Source: Diphasiastrum complanatum (Eukaryota; Streptophyta; Lycopodiopsida; Lycopodiales; Lycopodiaceae). Taken from it: a stretch of DNA of 64,000 nucleotides. Made by a program: the position numbers and the translations under genes. Of this stretch, positions 24,404 through 35,165 are shown piece by piece (position 1 is the first letter of the stretch; each line of letters begins with the position of its first letter). The notes beneath the pieces were generated by a model. The model ran no database searches and was not told where the DNA came from. It saw only the letters and a program-made list of their open reading frames with translations. Location: positions 26,418,178 to 26,482,177 of the forward strand of contig CM055109.1 in assembly GCA_029204225.1 (NCBI GenBank), written 5' to 3'.

Positions 24404-24880
24404 ACATTTGATGGATATAATGATGACAATTACCTCAATGATGTGTTGTGGACATATTTGGAGAGATTGAAAATGACTTCTGATGTGCAAACATACATCA
24501 AACAAAATCATATTGGTCAACGGCAAGTTCATGAGAATCACTCTCTTTATGGTTATTTGAGACCTGTAATTGAAAATTTTCAATGGGAATCCAAATCTTC
24601 GCTATGTCAAAGTGGTGTTTCACTACACGTCGCAGTATCAGAAGACCACAACAAAGCAAATGTCCAATCCATATACGAGGAACTTGATGCCGAACAGATA
24701 GAGCTACTATACGGTATTGCATTGGTCTATCCTTACTGGAATTCAAAGATAATGTCACGAGGTGAAGCACTTACCTTTGCAATGCATTTGGGTTTGAAGA
24801 AAGAGCAATTTTCCGAGCAAGATGCAAGAGATTACATCAAATCTCTTGTGTTTAGGTGGAAAAAAGAAACGAGAACTTGA
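24404..24880 (+). pseudogene. Composite locus 1: conserved C-terminal tail
   Basis: The frame continues unchanged past the premature stop, with NYLNDVLWTYLERLKM matching DFLNTVLLPYLLRVKD of locus 2. It ends with MSRGEALTFAMHLG and FSEQDARDYIKSLVFRW before the stop at 24878-24880. Locus 2 has KSRGDVLTTFTLLD and LSEQDMRLFLNALI. The SRG-(E/D)-x-LT plus SEQDxR pair defines an unnamed conserved terminal module. Function unknown. Confidence 0.6.
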
Positions 24881-25350
24881 TTCCACTATCGAAGTCACCA
24901 ATTTGTGTGTGCGCAAACATTTCTAGCTATTTCAAATTTGATATCTTATTCATATGAGCTTCACAAATGATTTGTCTTTTGTGCAATGTACAATATTATA
25001 GTTTTAAAATAAAAATTCCAATTTTGACATGCAAAGTGTTGTGGATATGTTCTTTTAATACATGAGTTAAATCTATGTTATTTCAAGGATTTACACAATC
25101 AATCCTCCATGAAAAAATACTTTACGTTATTTGCTATTTAGAGATAAGAATTTTGTATTATTATTTTCATTAAACTTGAATTATATTTCGAGAGGTATCT
25201 CGAAAACAAACATTTAAATACATGGATAAAAATTTGTCATAAAATTTATGATTTATTTTTTAACAAAAAATGGAGTAAGAAAAAACAAACGTCCCAAGAC
25301 CACAATAAGCGATACAAGAAAACAATTCTTTCATATAAATTTATTTGGAG

Positions 25351-25425
<75 letters not shown>

Positions 25426-26032
25426 AATGCACCATTTTTGCATGCATTTGTAAACTAAAAACTAGTATAAAACTATCTATATTTAATGTTTTTCGAAGGA
25501 CTAGAATAAAAATGAGACTTGCACAAGTCTCATTTTTATTAAACATGCCTTTTAAGCTATCAAGTTCTCTATATTTGATATTATCTCTCTATTTCATTTG
25601 TGTTCCCTCTGGGAAGGTGCATAGCTTGAGGGAAGGTGCTCGGGCCTCCTCTTGCCTCCTTCTCATTGGTCTGTATTGTGGCATGTATATTGTTGATTGA
25701 TTATTAGTTAGCCGCAATCTTCTATTTTAATTCCCTTTGGGTGTTAATCTAGGATTTTGCTTAATCACCTTGCTAGTTGGGTAAGCCTTAGTAAGGTTTT
25801 GTATTTTGTCATCTTAGTTAGTTTCATTTCTATTTCGAGCACTAGTTGGGTAAGCCTTAGTGCTTCCATCATTACTCCTTATTTCCGCATTTCTGTTTGA
25901 AGCTTGGTAGAAACTTAGAAAGCGGACGATCCTCTATGTACTACACCACATCGTGAGTAGATCTAGCCAAACATTCACAAACAAGATTTACTTCCAACAC
26001 TCTAGTGTTGAAACACCCACAATGGGACAAGA

Positions 26033-26035
<3 letters not shown>
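24881..26035. other. Spacer with (CA)n tract and a perfect hairpin
   Basis: Holds (CA)n at 25355-25423 and a perfect hairpin at 25505-25540 (17-bp arms beginning AATAAAAATGAGACTTG, 2-nt loop). Around 25765-25865 the words CTAGTTGGGTAAGCCTTAGT occur twice. No gene recognised. Confidence 0.7.

Positions 26036-26102
<67 letters not shown>
26036..26102. repeat. (GA)n microsatellite at the left inverted-repeat arm
   Basis: About 66 bp of GA, lying exactly at the outer end of the inverted-repeat arm. The right arm has a (CT)n(CA)n tract in the mirrored position, so the tract was probably part of the duplicated unit. Confidence 0.93.
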
Positions 26103-26104
<2 letters not shown>

Positions 26105-27140
26105 CTTAGGTGGTCATCACTTGGAACAAAATTGAGGCAAATTCTCCATTTTGGATAGCATCGCTCATCCTTTACATAAGTGAATGAATTTGTGACTTGT
26201 TCATTGGATAATCTTGCCATTGAAGATTGCTCAAGCAAGATTCCCAAATGCACAGGTCATTGACCTCCATTTCTCCATACATAAGACCTATGAATTTGAA
26301 ATTTGTAACTCAAACGAGTGAAGTTTCTACCGATAGAAAACCTGCCTATTGTGCTTCGTAATGTGCTTCTGAAAAAATTTCAGGCATTCATTATGCAATG
26401 GAAAGAGCTGGGCAAAGGCCATTCTGCCCGGTTCGGCTTTCCAAAAGAATTTAAGCTCGGCCCCTCCCGGACTCCCCCAAATTTTTTTATAAATACTTAC
26501 CGGGGTGCTTCCACAATACATGATGTGATACAACACGCGTTTGCATGGTGAGAGAGCACGAAGATGGAGGCATACTCGTTCTCCCGAGAGAAAAGGAAGG
26601 CGACGAGAGTGAGGAGAATAAGATGGAACTGAGAGGCTTCTTCAAGATCACGCTGTAGGAGCAGTGCAACAGCAGGTCGTTGTTATTGTTGGCACGAAGC
26701 AGCACATCAACTTTGGTAAAGCTGCAAACCATCAAAAGGTAAAAGCAACAACTACTTTGAATGAGAAGTGTGTGGGTGCGTCCAGGGTAAATGGGAATTG
26801 GGTTTTGATCTTTGTGGTCTTCATCAAAGTTCAAATCCTTTGTGCATGCATATTGTGAAGAGAAAATCCTTCACATGCCTCATGTTGGTTACCATAAGCA
26901 ATCATTTTTTTTATCAATGTTGCCGCAGGGCAATCTTTAGCTAATTTGCTACTACAATCACCTCCAGAAAGATTCTAAAATACTATTGCTCTGCATTCAG
27001 ATCTGGAAACTGTTTCTTCACATTCTTTATTTTCTGCAACATTTAACAATAGTAGCGTCTATGGGCAAAACCTACAATTACGGAGGCTCCTAGACACTTA
27101 AATGCTAGCCTATGAAGTGGTTAGACTTAAAAGTGTTTTG
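26103..27140 (+). repeat. Left arm of a 1-kb inverted repeat
   Basis: Its reverse complement is found at 39970-41752. Shared landmarks include TTGGAACAAAATTGAGGCAA, CAAACGAGTGAAGTTTCTACC, the GC-richer stretch near 26560-26720, and GCGTCTATGGGCAAAACCTA near 27055. A TATA-like TTATAAATA lies at 26488, followed by purine-rich sequence and a donor-like AAAAG|GTAAAA near 26740. Both strands have open frames over the same 350 bp, so neither is convincing as protein. Confidence 0.88.
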
Positions 27141-27756
27141 AGTTAGGGTTTGACTGGGCCTAGTATTCGCACGGGGAGCCTTTGGCCTGTATATTAGGGA
27201 CTCCTCCAAAAAAAAGTCGAAATTTTCGGGTTTCGGATGCATTCAAATGCCAAGGTTTTGAATGAGTTTGAAAAAACATGTTCTTCATAAATTGTAGGAG
27301 TTGTTGAGTTCTGTTGCAGTCATTTCAGGTTAGAAATACATAATCTTGAAACAACACAATAAGTTTAGTCATACCAAGCACAATAATCAAATGTTTTGCT
27401 GGCCAAGCATGCAATCAAACCAAGGAAATTGATTGTCTTTTTGGCCGATACAAAAGAATCATCTAATAAAGCCTTGGAGTTGCTTACTATGAACACATAA
27501 CGCATAGTAGTTTCTCATTTTAGGATTAAAGTTATTCTCATTGTTTACAGTATGTATGGATCTCGACCTTGGTTGGAGTATTACATTTGAAATCTTTTTT
27601 CAAAAATTGTGGCCATCTTTTTAATTTAACATCATGTGTAGAGATTGAAATTGTCGAAACAATAGCACAAGTATCCATTTGAAGGTAGTAACAGAACAAT
27701 AATGATTTCACAGGGTCGATAAGTTTCGAAATCCAAGTTCTTAAGTTTGAGCACTT

Positions 27757-28576
27757 AACTCGAACCAGGTTCGCGTTGTGACATTTGGCAAATGATCCAA
27801 TAGTTTGTAATCTCGTATGTTCTCTTAATTTAATTTTACTACCTAAGTCAGTATTATTTTTAAAATCGTACAACAAGAATAGCATATGAAAGGTATTGCC
27901 TATGCTTGAATACAAGGAGACAAACTCTCAGCTCGCACCATAATGGAGTTGTGACATTTGAGCTGTGAGGTTCCTCAACTCGAACCTGGTGCGAGTTGAT
28001 TCTTTTCTATCTCAATTCCACTTATATAGAGTAGCTCAACTGGAACCAGGTTCGAGTTCAGATATGTACATTTGGACGTAATGTTTCTATAAAGATAATA
28101 TTACAATTATATTTCTCAAGTTGATTCAGATGAAGTCAAGTTTGAAGTGAGGTGTTTTTGTCAAGCTTATGGTTTGAAGTCTAACTCGAGTTTGAGTTGA
28201 TTAAAGAGCCAGGTTCAGGTTTTGTTTTTAGTGTGAGTAGCTTTTTGCATATACACAGGTTAACGAGTTAAATTAAAAAGATTTTCTGACATCAAATTGA
28301 ATCAATTTGAATATTTTTAAACTCAAACATGGGTTGAGTTGATTGATTCTTTCTGGTCAATGTGGAGGTTTCTTGACTACACTAACATAGAAGATTGTCC
28401 ACTCAAACTTTGAACCTGATTGCATTAAATGGAATTAAATTTTAGGTCGAAGGTCTAAATATTTGAGTAAATTAATGGCAAGTACACAGGTTTAAGAGTT
28501 AAATTTATAGAGATATAATTTTTGACATCAAATTGAATCAATGTGAAGGCTTATGAACTCGAACCTGGTTCGAGTT
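27757..28576. repeat. Cluster of palindromic GGTTCGAGTT motifs upstream of composite locus 2
   Basis: A perfect palindrome lies at 28556-28576: arm AACTCGAACC, a central T, and the exact complement. One-mismatch versions lie at 27757-27777, 27977-27997 and 28038-28058, and a weaker one at 28320-28340. The last two share about 100 bp of flanking sequence (for example GACATCAAATTGAATCAAT), a diverged tandem unit of about 236 bp. The rest of 27141-29130 has no coding signal. A 60-bp duplication with GTGATTTAGTC and GTGTGAGAGGCAAT lies at 28927-29036. Confidence 0.8.
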
Positions 28577-29130
28577 GGTCGTCTTCAATTTGAAACTACA
28601 CTTCAATTTATAGATATATAATTTTTGCCTTTAAATTTGGTGGAGATAATTTGTTTGAGGATTTCTATAATGTTAATTTTCTCTATTGTCCTTAGAGACA
28701 AATATTTTAATTTTTCCTTAGGCAATTTCTGTATCTTTATATTGGTCGTTGTGCTATTGATTTAGTTCATGTTTGTTCTAGATTTGGCCTAGCAACGTCG
28801 TTGCAAGTCATTTCAAATTCTGGCTTGCATTCTCAAAAAGCAAATCATTTAAATGATTTAATTTGCTAGAGCCAAGATCTCTTTATTATTGTCGATCATG
28901 GTGATTTTTGAACTTGAATTTAGCTCCTAAGAGTGATTTAGTCACACATTTATTTAGTGTGAGAGGCAATCGGGTATATATTATTTTAAATAGCACTTGA
29001 GAGTGATTTAGTCGCATTATTAAGTGTGAGAGGCAATGGAGAGAAATTTTTAATGTTTTTGTTCTTCTCATGTGTGAGTTACTTGTGATTTGATTAGTTT
29101 GTGCGGTTGTTTATGTTTTTGAATGTGCAG

Positions 29131-29443
29131 CAATTGTTCCTTATGACGATATTGAAGATATGATGAATGTTGTAGAACCTCAAAGCTCCTTTATTCCAAT
29201 TGATGTGGTTGTTGAATAAAGCTATGTTATGACATCGCGATATGAATGGTGTATGGAAATGGATTTATTACGTGGGAGAAAAAATATGAGCCTTGTCTAG
29301 TGGTGTGTGATGTTACAAAGGCAAAAGTAAAAAAGATTGGAGTAATTCTGGATATGAGAGAAGCTATAAATGAGAAAGGTGGCACAACATTAAAATTATT
29401 GTTCGCGACGCTCGACAATGTTGTTATGGATTGCATCATCTGA
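29131..29443 (+). pseudogene. Composite locus 2: possible 5' exons
   Basis: After acceptor-like GAATGTGCAG (29130) a short frame reads IVPYDDIEDMMNVVEPQSSF and stops at TAA 29217. A second frame from ATG 29246 reads 65 codons including VVCDVTKAKVKKIGVILDM and LKLLFATLDNVVMD, ending at TGA 29441. Composition looks coding, and the next exon starts in another frame within 25 bases, so a frameshift or an unrecognised splice joins them. No known domain. Confidence 0.4.
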
Positions 29444-30491
29444 GCAATACAATATTCATTTGACGAACTCTAGCAAGAACAACTCTTCATGTGTTTCCTT
29501 AGGTTGGAAGATAGATTTTGATGCTTTGATAATCTCCCATATCAATATTCTTGCTGGATTTGAAATCATTGGTGATGCTATTTCCAAGCGAGACTTAAGC
29601 ATCCAACAAATCAAGAACAATGCCAAAGAACCATCCATGGAAAAGGAAAAACCAATTACAAAATCTGTTAAACTCAAGTTTAAACAACGAATTTTGGAGA
29701 AAAAAAGACTCACTACAAATGTTGAAAAAAAGGTCGTGGGTTTTGAGTGTCAAGATATTGTAGAATATGGCAACAGTACACCTCCAAAAAAGAAGAAAAA
29801 GGGCATATCTAAAGAAGAGGTGATACATAATGTGATTGATGTTACAGCTCCTAAGACTTTAGCAACTTCAGAGCTCAATAAAAGTAATTTTTTACAAGAG
29901 TCTAGTGGCAAGTTGCAGAAGTATGAAAATTGTTATCCGTTGGGTATCAAAACGACACCAAACACAGCTGTTGGAAAGTGCGTACTGCCTCCACCTCAGT
30001 GCAACTGCCGACCATTTAATGCTTCTTATTGTGAGAAATTAGTGCACTCATTTCTTACTTCACCTAAATTAGTTTCAACTCCTGTTGATTTGATTCCATT
30101 TCGTAAAAATGAAGATGGATCGGTTGAATTGTTGGAGGTAAAAGTCTTGGATGATGTGCATAAAGTCGGTGTACAATTTTATATTGTTGATGGACAACAT
30201 ACAATTGAAGCTGCAAAGAAAGGTCTAGGAATACTGCGCAATAACAAAGGCAAAATTGAAAATGTTGATAAATTGAGAAAATATTATGAGACGAGGATAT
30301 CTCGTATTCTAAGTCATTCAATTTCGGTTGTTGATTGTGAAGCCATATCTAGAGCTTTGAATGAAGTGTCTGAAAAATACCATTTGAAAAGCTCTTATAT
30401 GGAGTTGTTGTATCAAGCTAGAATGCAATGGGAGTCATTGGGTCGTCCTAAAAGACACAAGAAAGGTGGCCAGGCTCCTGAAAAATGGAAG
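29418..30491 (+). pseudogene. Composite locus 2: ParB-like domain exon
   Basis: A 358-codon exon ends at donor AAG|GTATGT (30492). It has an acidic/basic N-terminal half with a lysine cluster PPKKKKKGISK (possible nuclear signal). Then comes a ParB/sulfiredoxin-like domain: CRPFNASYCEKLVHSFLTSP, PVDLIPFRKNEDGSVELLEV, and the signature YIVDGQHTIEAAKKGL near 30182-30230. In ParB proteins the G-x-H-R/T motif forms the nucleotide-binding site that controls clamping on parS DNA. It continues into QARMQWESLGRP, shared with locus 1. The exon itself is uninterrupted, but downstream exons are damaged. ParB assignment is by motif only. Confidence 0.65.
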
Positions 30492-30587
30492 GTATGTTGT
30501 ATGTTTTTTTGTATGATGTAATAATCTTTGTATTGTTTTTGTGTAATTTGAATAAATCACTTAGGTTTATGTTCCAATGATGCTGCA

Positions 30588-31112
30588 GAATTTCAAAAGT
30601 ATGCTAATAAATGTAGTGAGAAAGAACGATCCGAAAGAGGTTTACATTGGATCTTCCTAATTGATGAGAATTGGAAAAAGTGGAAAAGGATTTGTCAAAT
30701 GTGGAAGACATAAAAGTTGCACAATAATCATGGGAAGATAACAAACACGCGCACAGAAATGACGTGTATATCAGGTGTGTATAAGTAGATAAGTCATATT
30801 GATATATCAATAATTTATGTTTTAAAACACTCGTATCCAATATTTACATTCTTGAATTTTTGTTTGTTTGCCATAACAGGTCATCTTTTACGACCTATGC
30901 AAGGTTTGAAAGAAAAAGATATTTTTTTCAAGTCTGAAGATGTTGAAAATATTCCTCGAGGTGATTCTATTACAAGTCTAACTCTAGAAGCTTTTTGCAT
31001 TCGTGTTAAAGATTATAGATTATTGAAAAGAGCCATCAAGTCTTATTTTGTAGAAGAGCTTAATAGGATGTATTTTGTATCAAATAATGAGTTTGGAACT
31101 TTTATAGAATAA
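30588..31112 (+). pseudogene. Composite locus 2: linker exons
   Basis: The reading frame homologous to locus 1 (EFQKYANKCSEKERSERGLH) begins one base inside the expected acceptor TGCTGCAG (30585-30588). Phase-0 splicing from the previous exon therefore gives a stop at 30658. It looks as if one G was lost at the splice site; locus 1 still has TAG|GAATTT. After an intron with acceptor GCCATAACAG near 30881, HLLRPMQGLKEKDIFFKSED aligns with the second linker part of locus 1. The frame ends at TAA 31110. The methyltransferase-like domain expected next is absent. Confidence 0.5.
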
Positions 31113-31239
31113 TATCTATTTAATTATAGGGCTCTCCTTCAACAAAAAACTTTTGAAGTTCAATTTTCAAATGTATATAGATAATTACCACTTAAGTTCT
31201 ATTTTAATTCTTGAATTTAACTTATTTTGTATAGAAGAT

Positions 31240-31926
31240 CAATGTACACAAATGATTGTTAATTTTCCTGGTCACGTTAGCAACATCATCAAAGTTGTGC
31301 AATATTTTAGTTCTAGTTGTATAAATTTGAAACATGATTATATTGCAAGAATGGGACTATCATTTTGTTATTGCCCAGTCAAATTCATGATACTTAATTT
31401 AAATGGATTACTTTTGAAGAAATGACAAGGAAAATCAAGTTGTAAAGGTGTGTACACCATGCACGGAAGTAAGGCCATTCAATTGAGAAAATGAGCAACA
31501 CGTTTTCTGAATAGTTTGTTTCAAAATTTCAAAGTTGGAATTTGGAGTGCAATGCCAATGCATACTATTGAAAAATGTATAGAATTGAATGCAATTGGAA
31601 AGCAACGATATATGTTTCATATTATTTGGGATCAAACAAAATGCTACAGTGAGACACAATATAGAATGCCAGGCAAACGACAAATTCGAGCTTTATTCAA
31701 GCCATTAAGCTATTTCTGGAACACATGTGAAATGCTACCAAGTAATACTCTATTGATTGATGATGCTCCTTACAAAGCAAAAAAAAAGAATCCACCTGGC
31801 AACAGAATATTTCTCGACCCTTTCCACGGCTCTCTTGAAGATGATTTTTTGAATACAGTTCTTTTGCCATATTTGCTTCGTGTCAAGGATGTTTCAAATA
31901 TATCGTATTATGTCGAAAGAAATTGA
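31240..31926 (+). pseudogene. Composite locus 2: FCP1/NIF-like HAD domain, catalytically dead
   Basis: FMILNLNGLLLKK (ending 31425) is motif I with the nucleophile Asp replaced by Asn, followed at once by a TGA and later a second in-frame stop. From about 31516, FQNFKVGIWSAM (motif II) and TLLIDDAPYKAKKKNPPGN (motif IV) are well preserved, as is LEDDFLNTVLLPYLLRV, ending at TGA 31924. A dead active site plus stops in the first third indicate a pseudogene copy. Only about 130 bp separate the previous stop from this block. Confidence 0.68.
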
Positions 31927-32102
31927 TTGGGACAAAAACAATTGAAAGACCATCACAGCTATAAAAATTTGTTTCAACATAGTTATTCTTTGTTTCCACC
32001 TTACAAGTTAGCAATTGCTTGTTTGAACACATCCATGTCAACAAGTGTTTTTCCAAAAAATACACCATCTAGAATGGAAATAATGTCAATCAAATAGACT
32101 CC

Positions 32103-32294
32103 ATGAATGGTCATCAGAAATATTTGTTACATGAGTATAATAAAAGGAAAAGAAAGAGTAGAGGAGATGTTTTGACGACTTTCACTCTTTTGGATTTGTT
32201 TTTAACAACCAAGTCTTCAAACTTGAGTGAGCAAGATATGAGATTGTTTTTAAATGCTTTGATTCAAAAGTTTTGTGGTTTTGACTTGGTTTGA
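32103..32294 (+). pseudogene. Composite locus 2: C-terminal tail
   Basis: Encodes KSRGDVLTTFTLLD and LSEQDMRLFLNALIQKF, aligned to the SRGEALT and SEQDARDY module ending locus 1. It ends at TGA 32292. The segment between the HAD block and this tail is poorly preserved. Confidence 0.55.
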
Positions 32295-33290
32295 GTAGTT
32301 AATAGCATGATCGGTAATGGTGGAAACTCGGTCAATGCTTTGAGTATGCTCCCTTAGGAGCTATTGTACTTGCCTTGTGTGGTGCTTATTAAATTTTTTT
32401 TAAAAAAAATACTTTGATATATGAGACTATACTTTATGATTGCAATCAAGCAATTTTATTATTGGCATGTACATGCACGCATGCACACACTATGCACAAG
32501 TTCTTTTTAAAGGTATGGAATGACATTAAGTATTAGGTGTGGCCTTTGGACTTACATGCAACTAGATGTTGTGCATGAAAACTGATAAGATTTATTAAGT
32601 ACACATAATATAAGTGAAGATATAATATATATTCCTTCGAGTTAAAGAAATCAAGTAGTCACTTAAATAATATAAATAATTTGATATTCATGTTTGAATA
32701 TATTTTACAAAAATACAAATAAGCATAGAAAAATGACAGGTTGCCAATCATATTAAGTAGAACTTAGTACATTTTGAATGCAGATTTTACTAAACAAATA
32801 ATTTGATAGTCATGTTTGAATATATTTTGCGAAATGCCAATCCAAATACTTTATTTGCAGATATTGACTAAGCAATGCTAAGCACACAAATTGATCGGTT
32901 GCCAATTATATTAAGTCACCTTACTACACTTTAAATGTGAATATGAATGAACATGTAATTTTATGTTCATGTTTTGCAAAATACAAATACAAATACTTTG
33001 TTTGCAACTATTGACTAGCATACACAATGGCCAATTGCCAATCATATTAAGTGAAATGTTTTATACAATTCAATCATACAAGGCTCCCAAGACAATTAAA
33101 TCCAAATATGCATACAAATAGGTAAGTGCTATCATTTATATATTCACATGTTAATTGAGACATTACGTTTCAATGCCACTTCTAAATAGAATTTTTTGTA
33201 GTTTTTTTCTTTCAAAAAGTGAAATATATAACTTGAGATTTTCTAATTGAGAACATGAATAGTCTCAAATTAACTGAATTTGGATTAAGT
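32295..33290. other. AT-rich spacer with diverged tandem repeats
   Basis: TTGCCAATYATATTAAGT recurs at about 32742, 32903 and 33035. Flanking words such as AATTTGATATTCATGTTTGA and ACAAATACTTT also repeat. The unit is irregular, 130-160 bp. No gene recognised. Confidence 0.65.
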
Positions 33291-33292
33291 GC

Positions 33293-35165
33293 ACAACATC
33301 AAGTGAGGCTTGGGAATCTTTGAAAAAGATTTATGAGTCCGAGTCTACATCTATGGTCCTAAACCTAAGGAGACAAATTTTTCAAAGTCTTCAAAAGAAG
33401 AATGAAGGTGCTCATGCTTTTTTTTTTTAGAGTTAAACCTTTGAGTCATGAACTAGCATGCATTAGTGCAAGCATTAAGGATGTGGAGCTTGTTCAAGTT
33501 GTTCTTAATGGCTTGTTGGATGATCATGCTAATTTGGTGCAAAGCTTTGATATTCAAAAGACATTGTCAAGTATGTTGGATTTGCAAGAGATCTTGGTGA
33601 ATGAAGAGTTTAGGCTTCTATCAAGAGGTGGATCTACTTCTACGTCTCAAGTTGGAGAGGAGGAAGCAATATTCATCAAAGGCAACTTCAAGAGCAAAGG
33701 CAAAAGCAAGTGGTCAAAGGGTCAAGATCAAGATGAGCCTTCTACTTTTGTTGGCAAGAAGAAAGATAGATCCAAGCTATAATGATTTTATTGTGGAATC
33801 AAAGGGCATTTTGCTAGTGATTGCTTCAAGAAGAAGAAAATCAAGGTGAGAAGCAAACCAATCAAATTCTTGATGAAGATAGTGTTGATGAATAAAATTC
33901 AAATGATGCTTTTGTTATGCCATCTTGCTTGTTGGCTAATCTTGGAAATGTTTATTTTTTGCGGATTTATAGTGGAGCTACATCACATATGACATATCAT
34001 GAAGAGTTTTATTCATCATTGATGGCATTTGAAGGTGACAAGAAGTTGATCTACACGGCCAATGATGGTGAGTGTGCAATCAAAGGGATTGGCACAAATC
34101 CTATTTTCCTCTCTACTAATAAGAATATGAATTTGAAGAATGATTTGTTCATTCCATCTATCACTAAGAATCTTCTTAGTGTGAGTCAAATGCTTGACAA
34201 GAGATTCAAAGTGGAGTTTGATGGTGATGCTTGTTTGATCATGAAGGAGGATGAATTGATTGCAAAAGGGGAAGATACAAGATAAGTTGTTCAAACTTGA
34301 TGCTTGTGTTGTTGCTAACCAAGTTGGATTTATGGAAAAGGAGCAATTGTCAATGCAAGAGGTATGGCACAAGAGATTGGGGCATCTCAACTACAATTCA
34401 TTGGAGGTGATGGCAAAGAGGCAAGTTGTGTTTGGTCTTCCCAACTCTTTAACAAACTTGAATCAAGTTTGTGAGCAATGTGCTTTATCAAAGTCACATA
34501 GGTTACCTTACAAGAGATCTACATCAAGATCAAATAAGCCTTTTCAACTTGTGCATTCAGATATTCATGGTGTTACTACAATTAGCAATGGAGGTGCTAA
34601 AATGTATGTGACTTTTATTGATGATTTTAGTAGATTTTGTTGGATCTATCTACTATGAAACAAAGATAAGGTGTTTCATGTCTTTTTCAAATTCAAAATT
34701 GCAAGGGAGGTTCAATTTTCTACCAAGATCAAGTGCTTGAGGTGTGACAATGGTGGTGAGTACATTTCTACCAAGTTCAAAGCATTTTGTGATGCAAATG
34801 GGATCAAGAGGAAGTATACAAGCCCAAGGACACCACAACAAAATGGAGTGGACGAGAGGAAGAATAGAACCTTATGTGAAGGTGCTAAAGCCATGAGGTA
34901 GGTTAGGTGCGAATCTTTCTAAATCTTTTTGGGATCAAACTTTGTTGTGTGTTAATTTTCTATGCAATAGATGGCCGAGTGTGGAAAAACCCCTTTTCAG
35001 ATGTTGTTTGGTAGAAAGTTGAGTGTCAAATGTGTAGATGAAACAAGACAAAAAAAGTAGTGGATCCAAGCAATGGATCTTGAGTATCAAGCTCTTATGA
35101 AAAATGACACATGGAGATTGGTGGAACTTCGAAAGAAAAAACCATGTGCTATATTTTTGTTAAAA
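33293..35165 (+). mobile_element. Truncated Copia fragment (element C)
   Basis: Partial gag begins at SSEAWESLKKIYES, with a frameshift at a T10 run near 33425, then VELVQVVLNGLLDDHANLVQ. A zinc knuckle remnant FYCGIKGHFASDC spans a stop near 33780. The protease reads IYSGATSHMT near 33965, where the catalytic Asp of DSG is Tyr. Integrase zinc domain (WHKRLGHLNYNSL) and core (SDIHG, FIDDFSRF, LRCDNGGEY) follow to LCEGAKAM near 34895, then about 100 bp of RT N-terminal text. No LTRs found. Closest relative in the window is element I at 61.2-62.1 kb. Confidence 0.88.

Noticed and set aside
26487-26858. Overlapping open frames on both strands in the left inverted-repeat arm, repeated in the right arm
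   Set aside because: The encoded text recurs only because the DNA is duplicated; both strands are open over the same bases and neither shows a known domain or clear coding bias.
27538-27915. 125-codon minus-strand frame
   Set aside because: No domain, no splice context, and it overlaps the palindromic repeat region; likely chance.
28556-28576. GGTTCGAGTT as a tRNA B-box, hence a tRNA gene or SINE
   Set aside because: No matching A-box at the right distance and no cloverleaf; the symmetry of the whole 21 bp points to a palindrome instead.
32660-33065. Regularly spaced repeats as a CRISPR-like array
   Set aside because: Units are long, diverged and irregular, and the window is eukaryotic.
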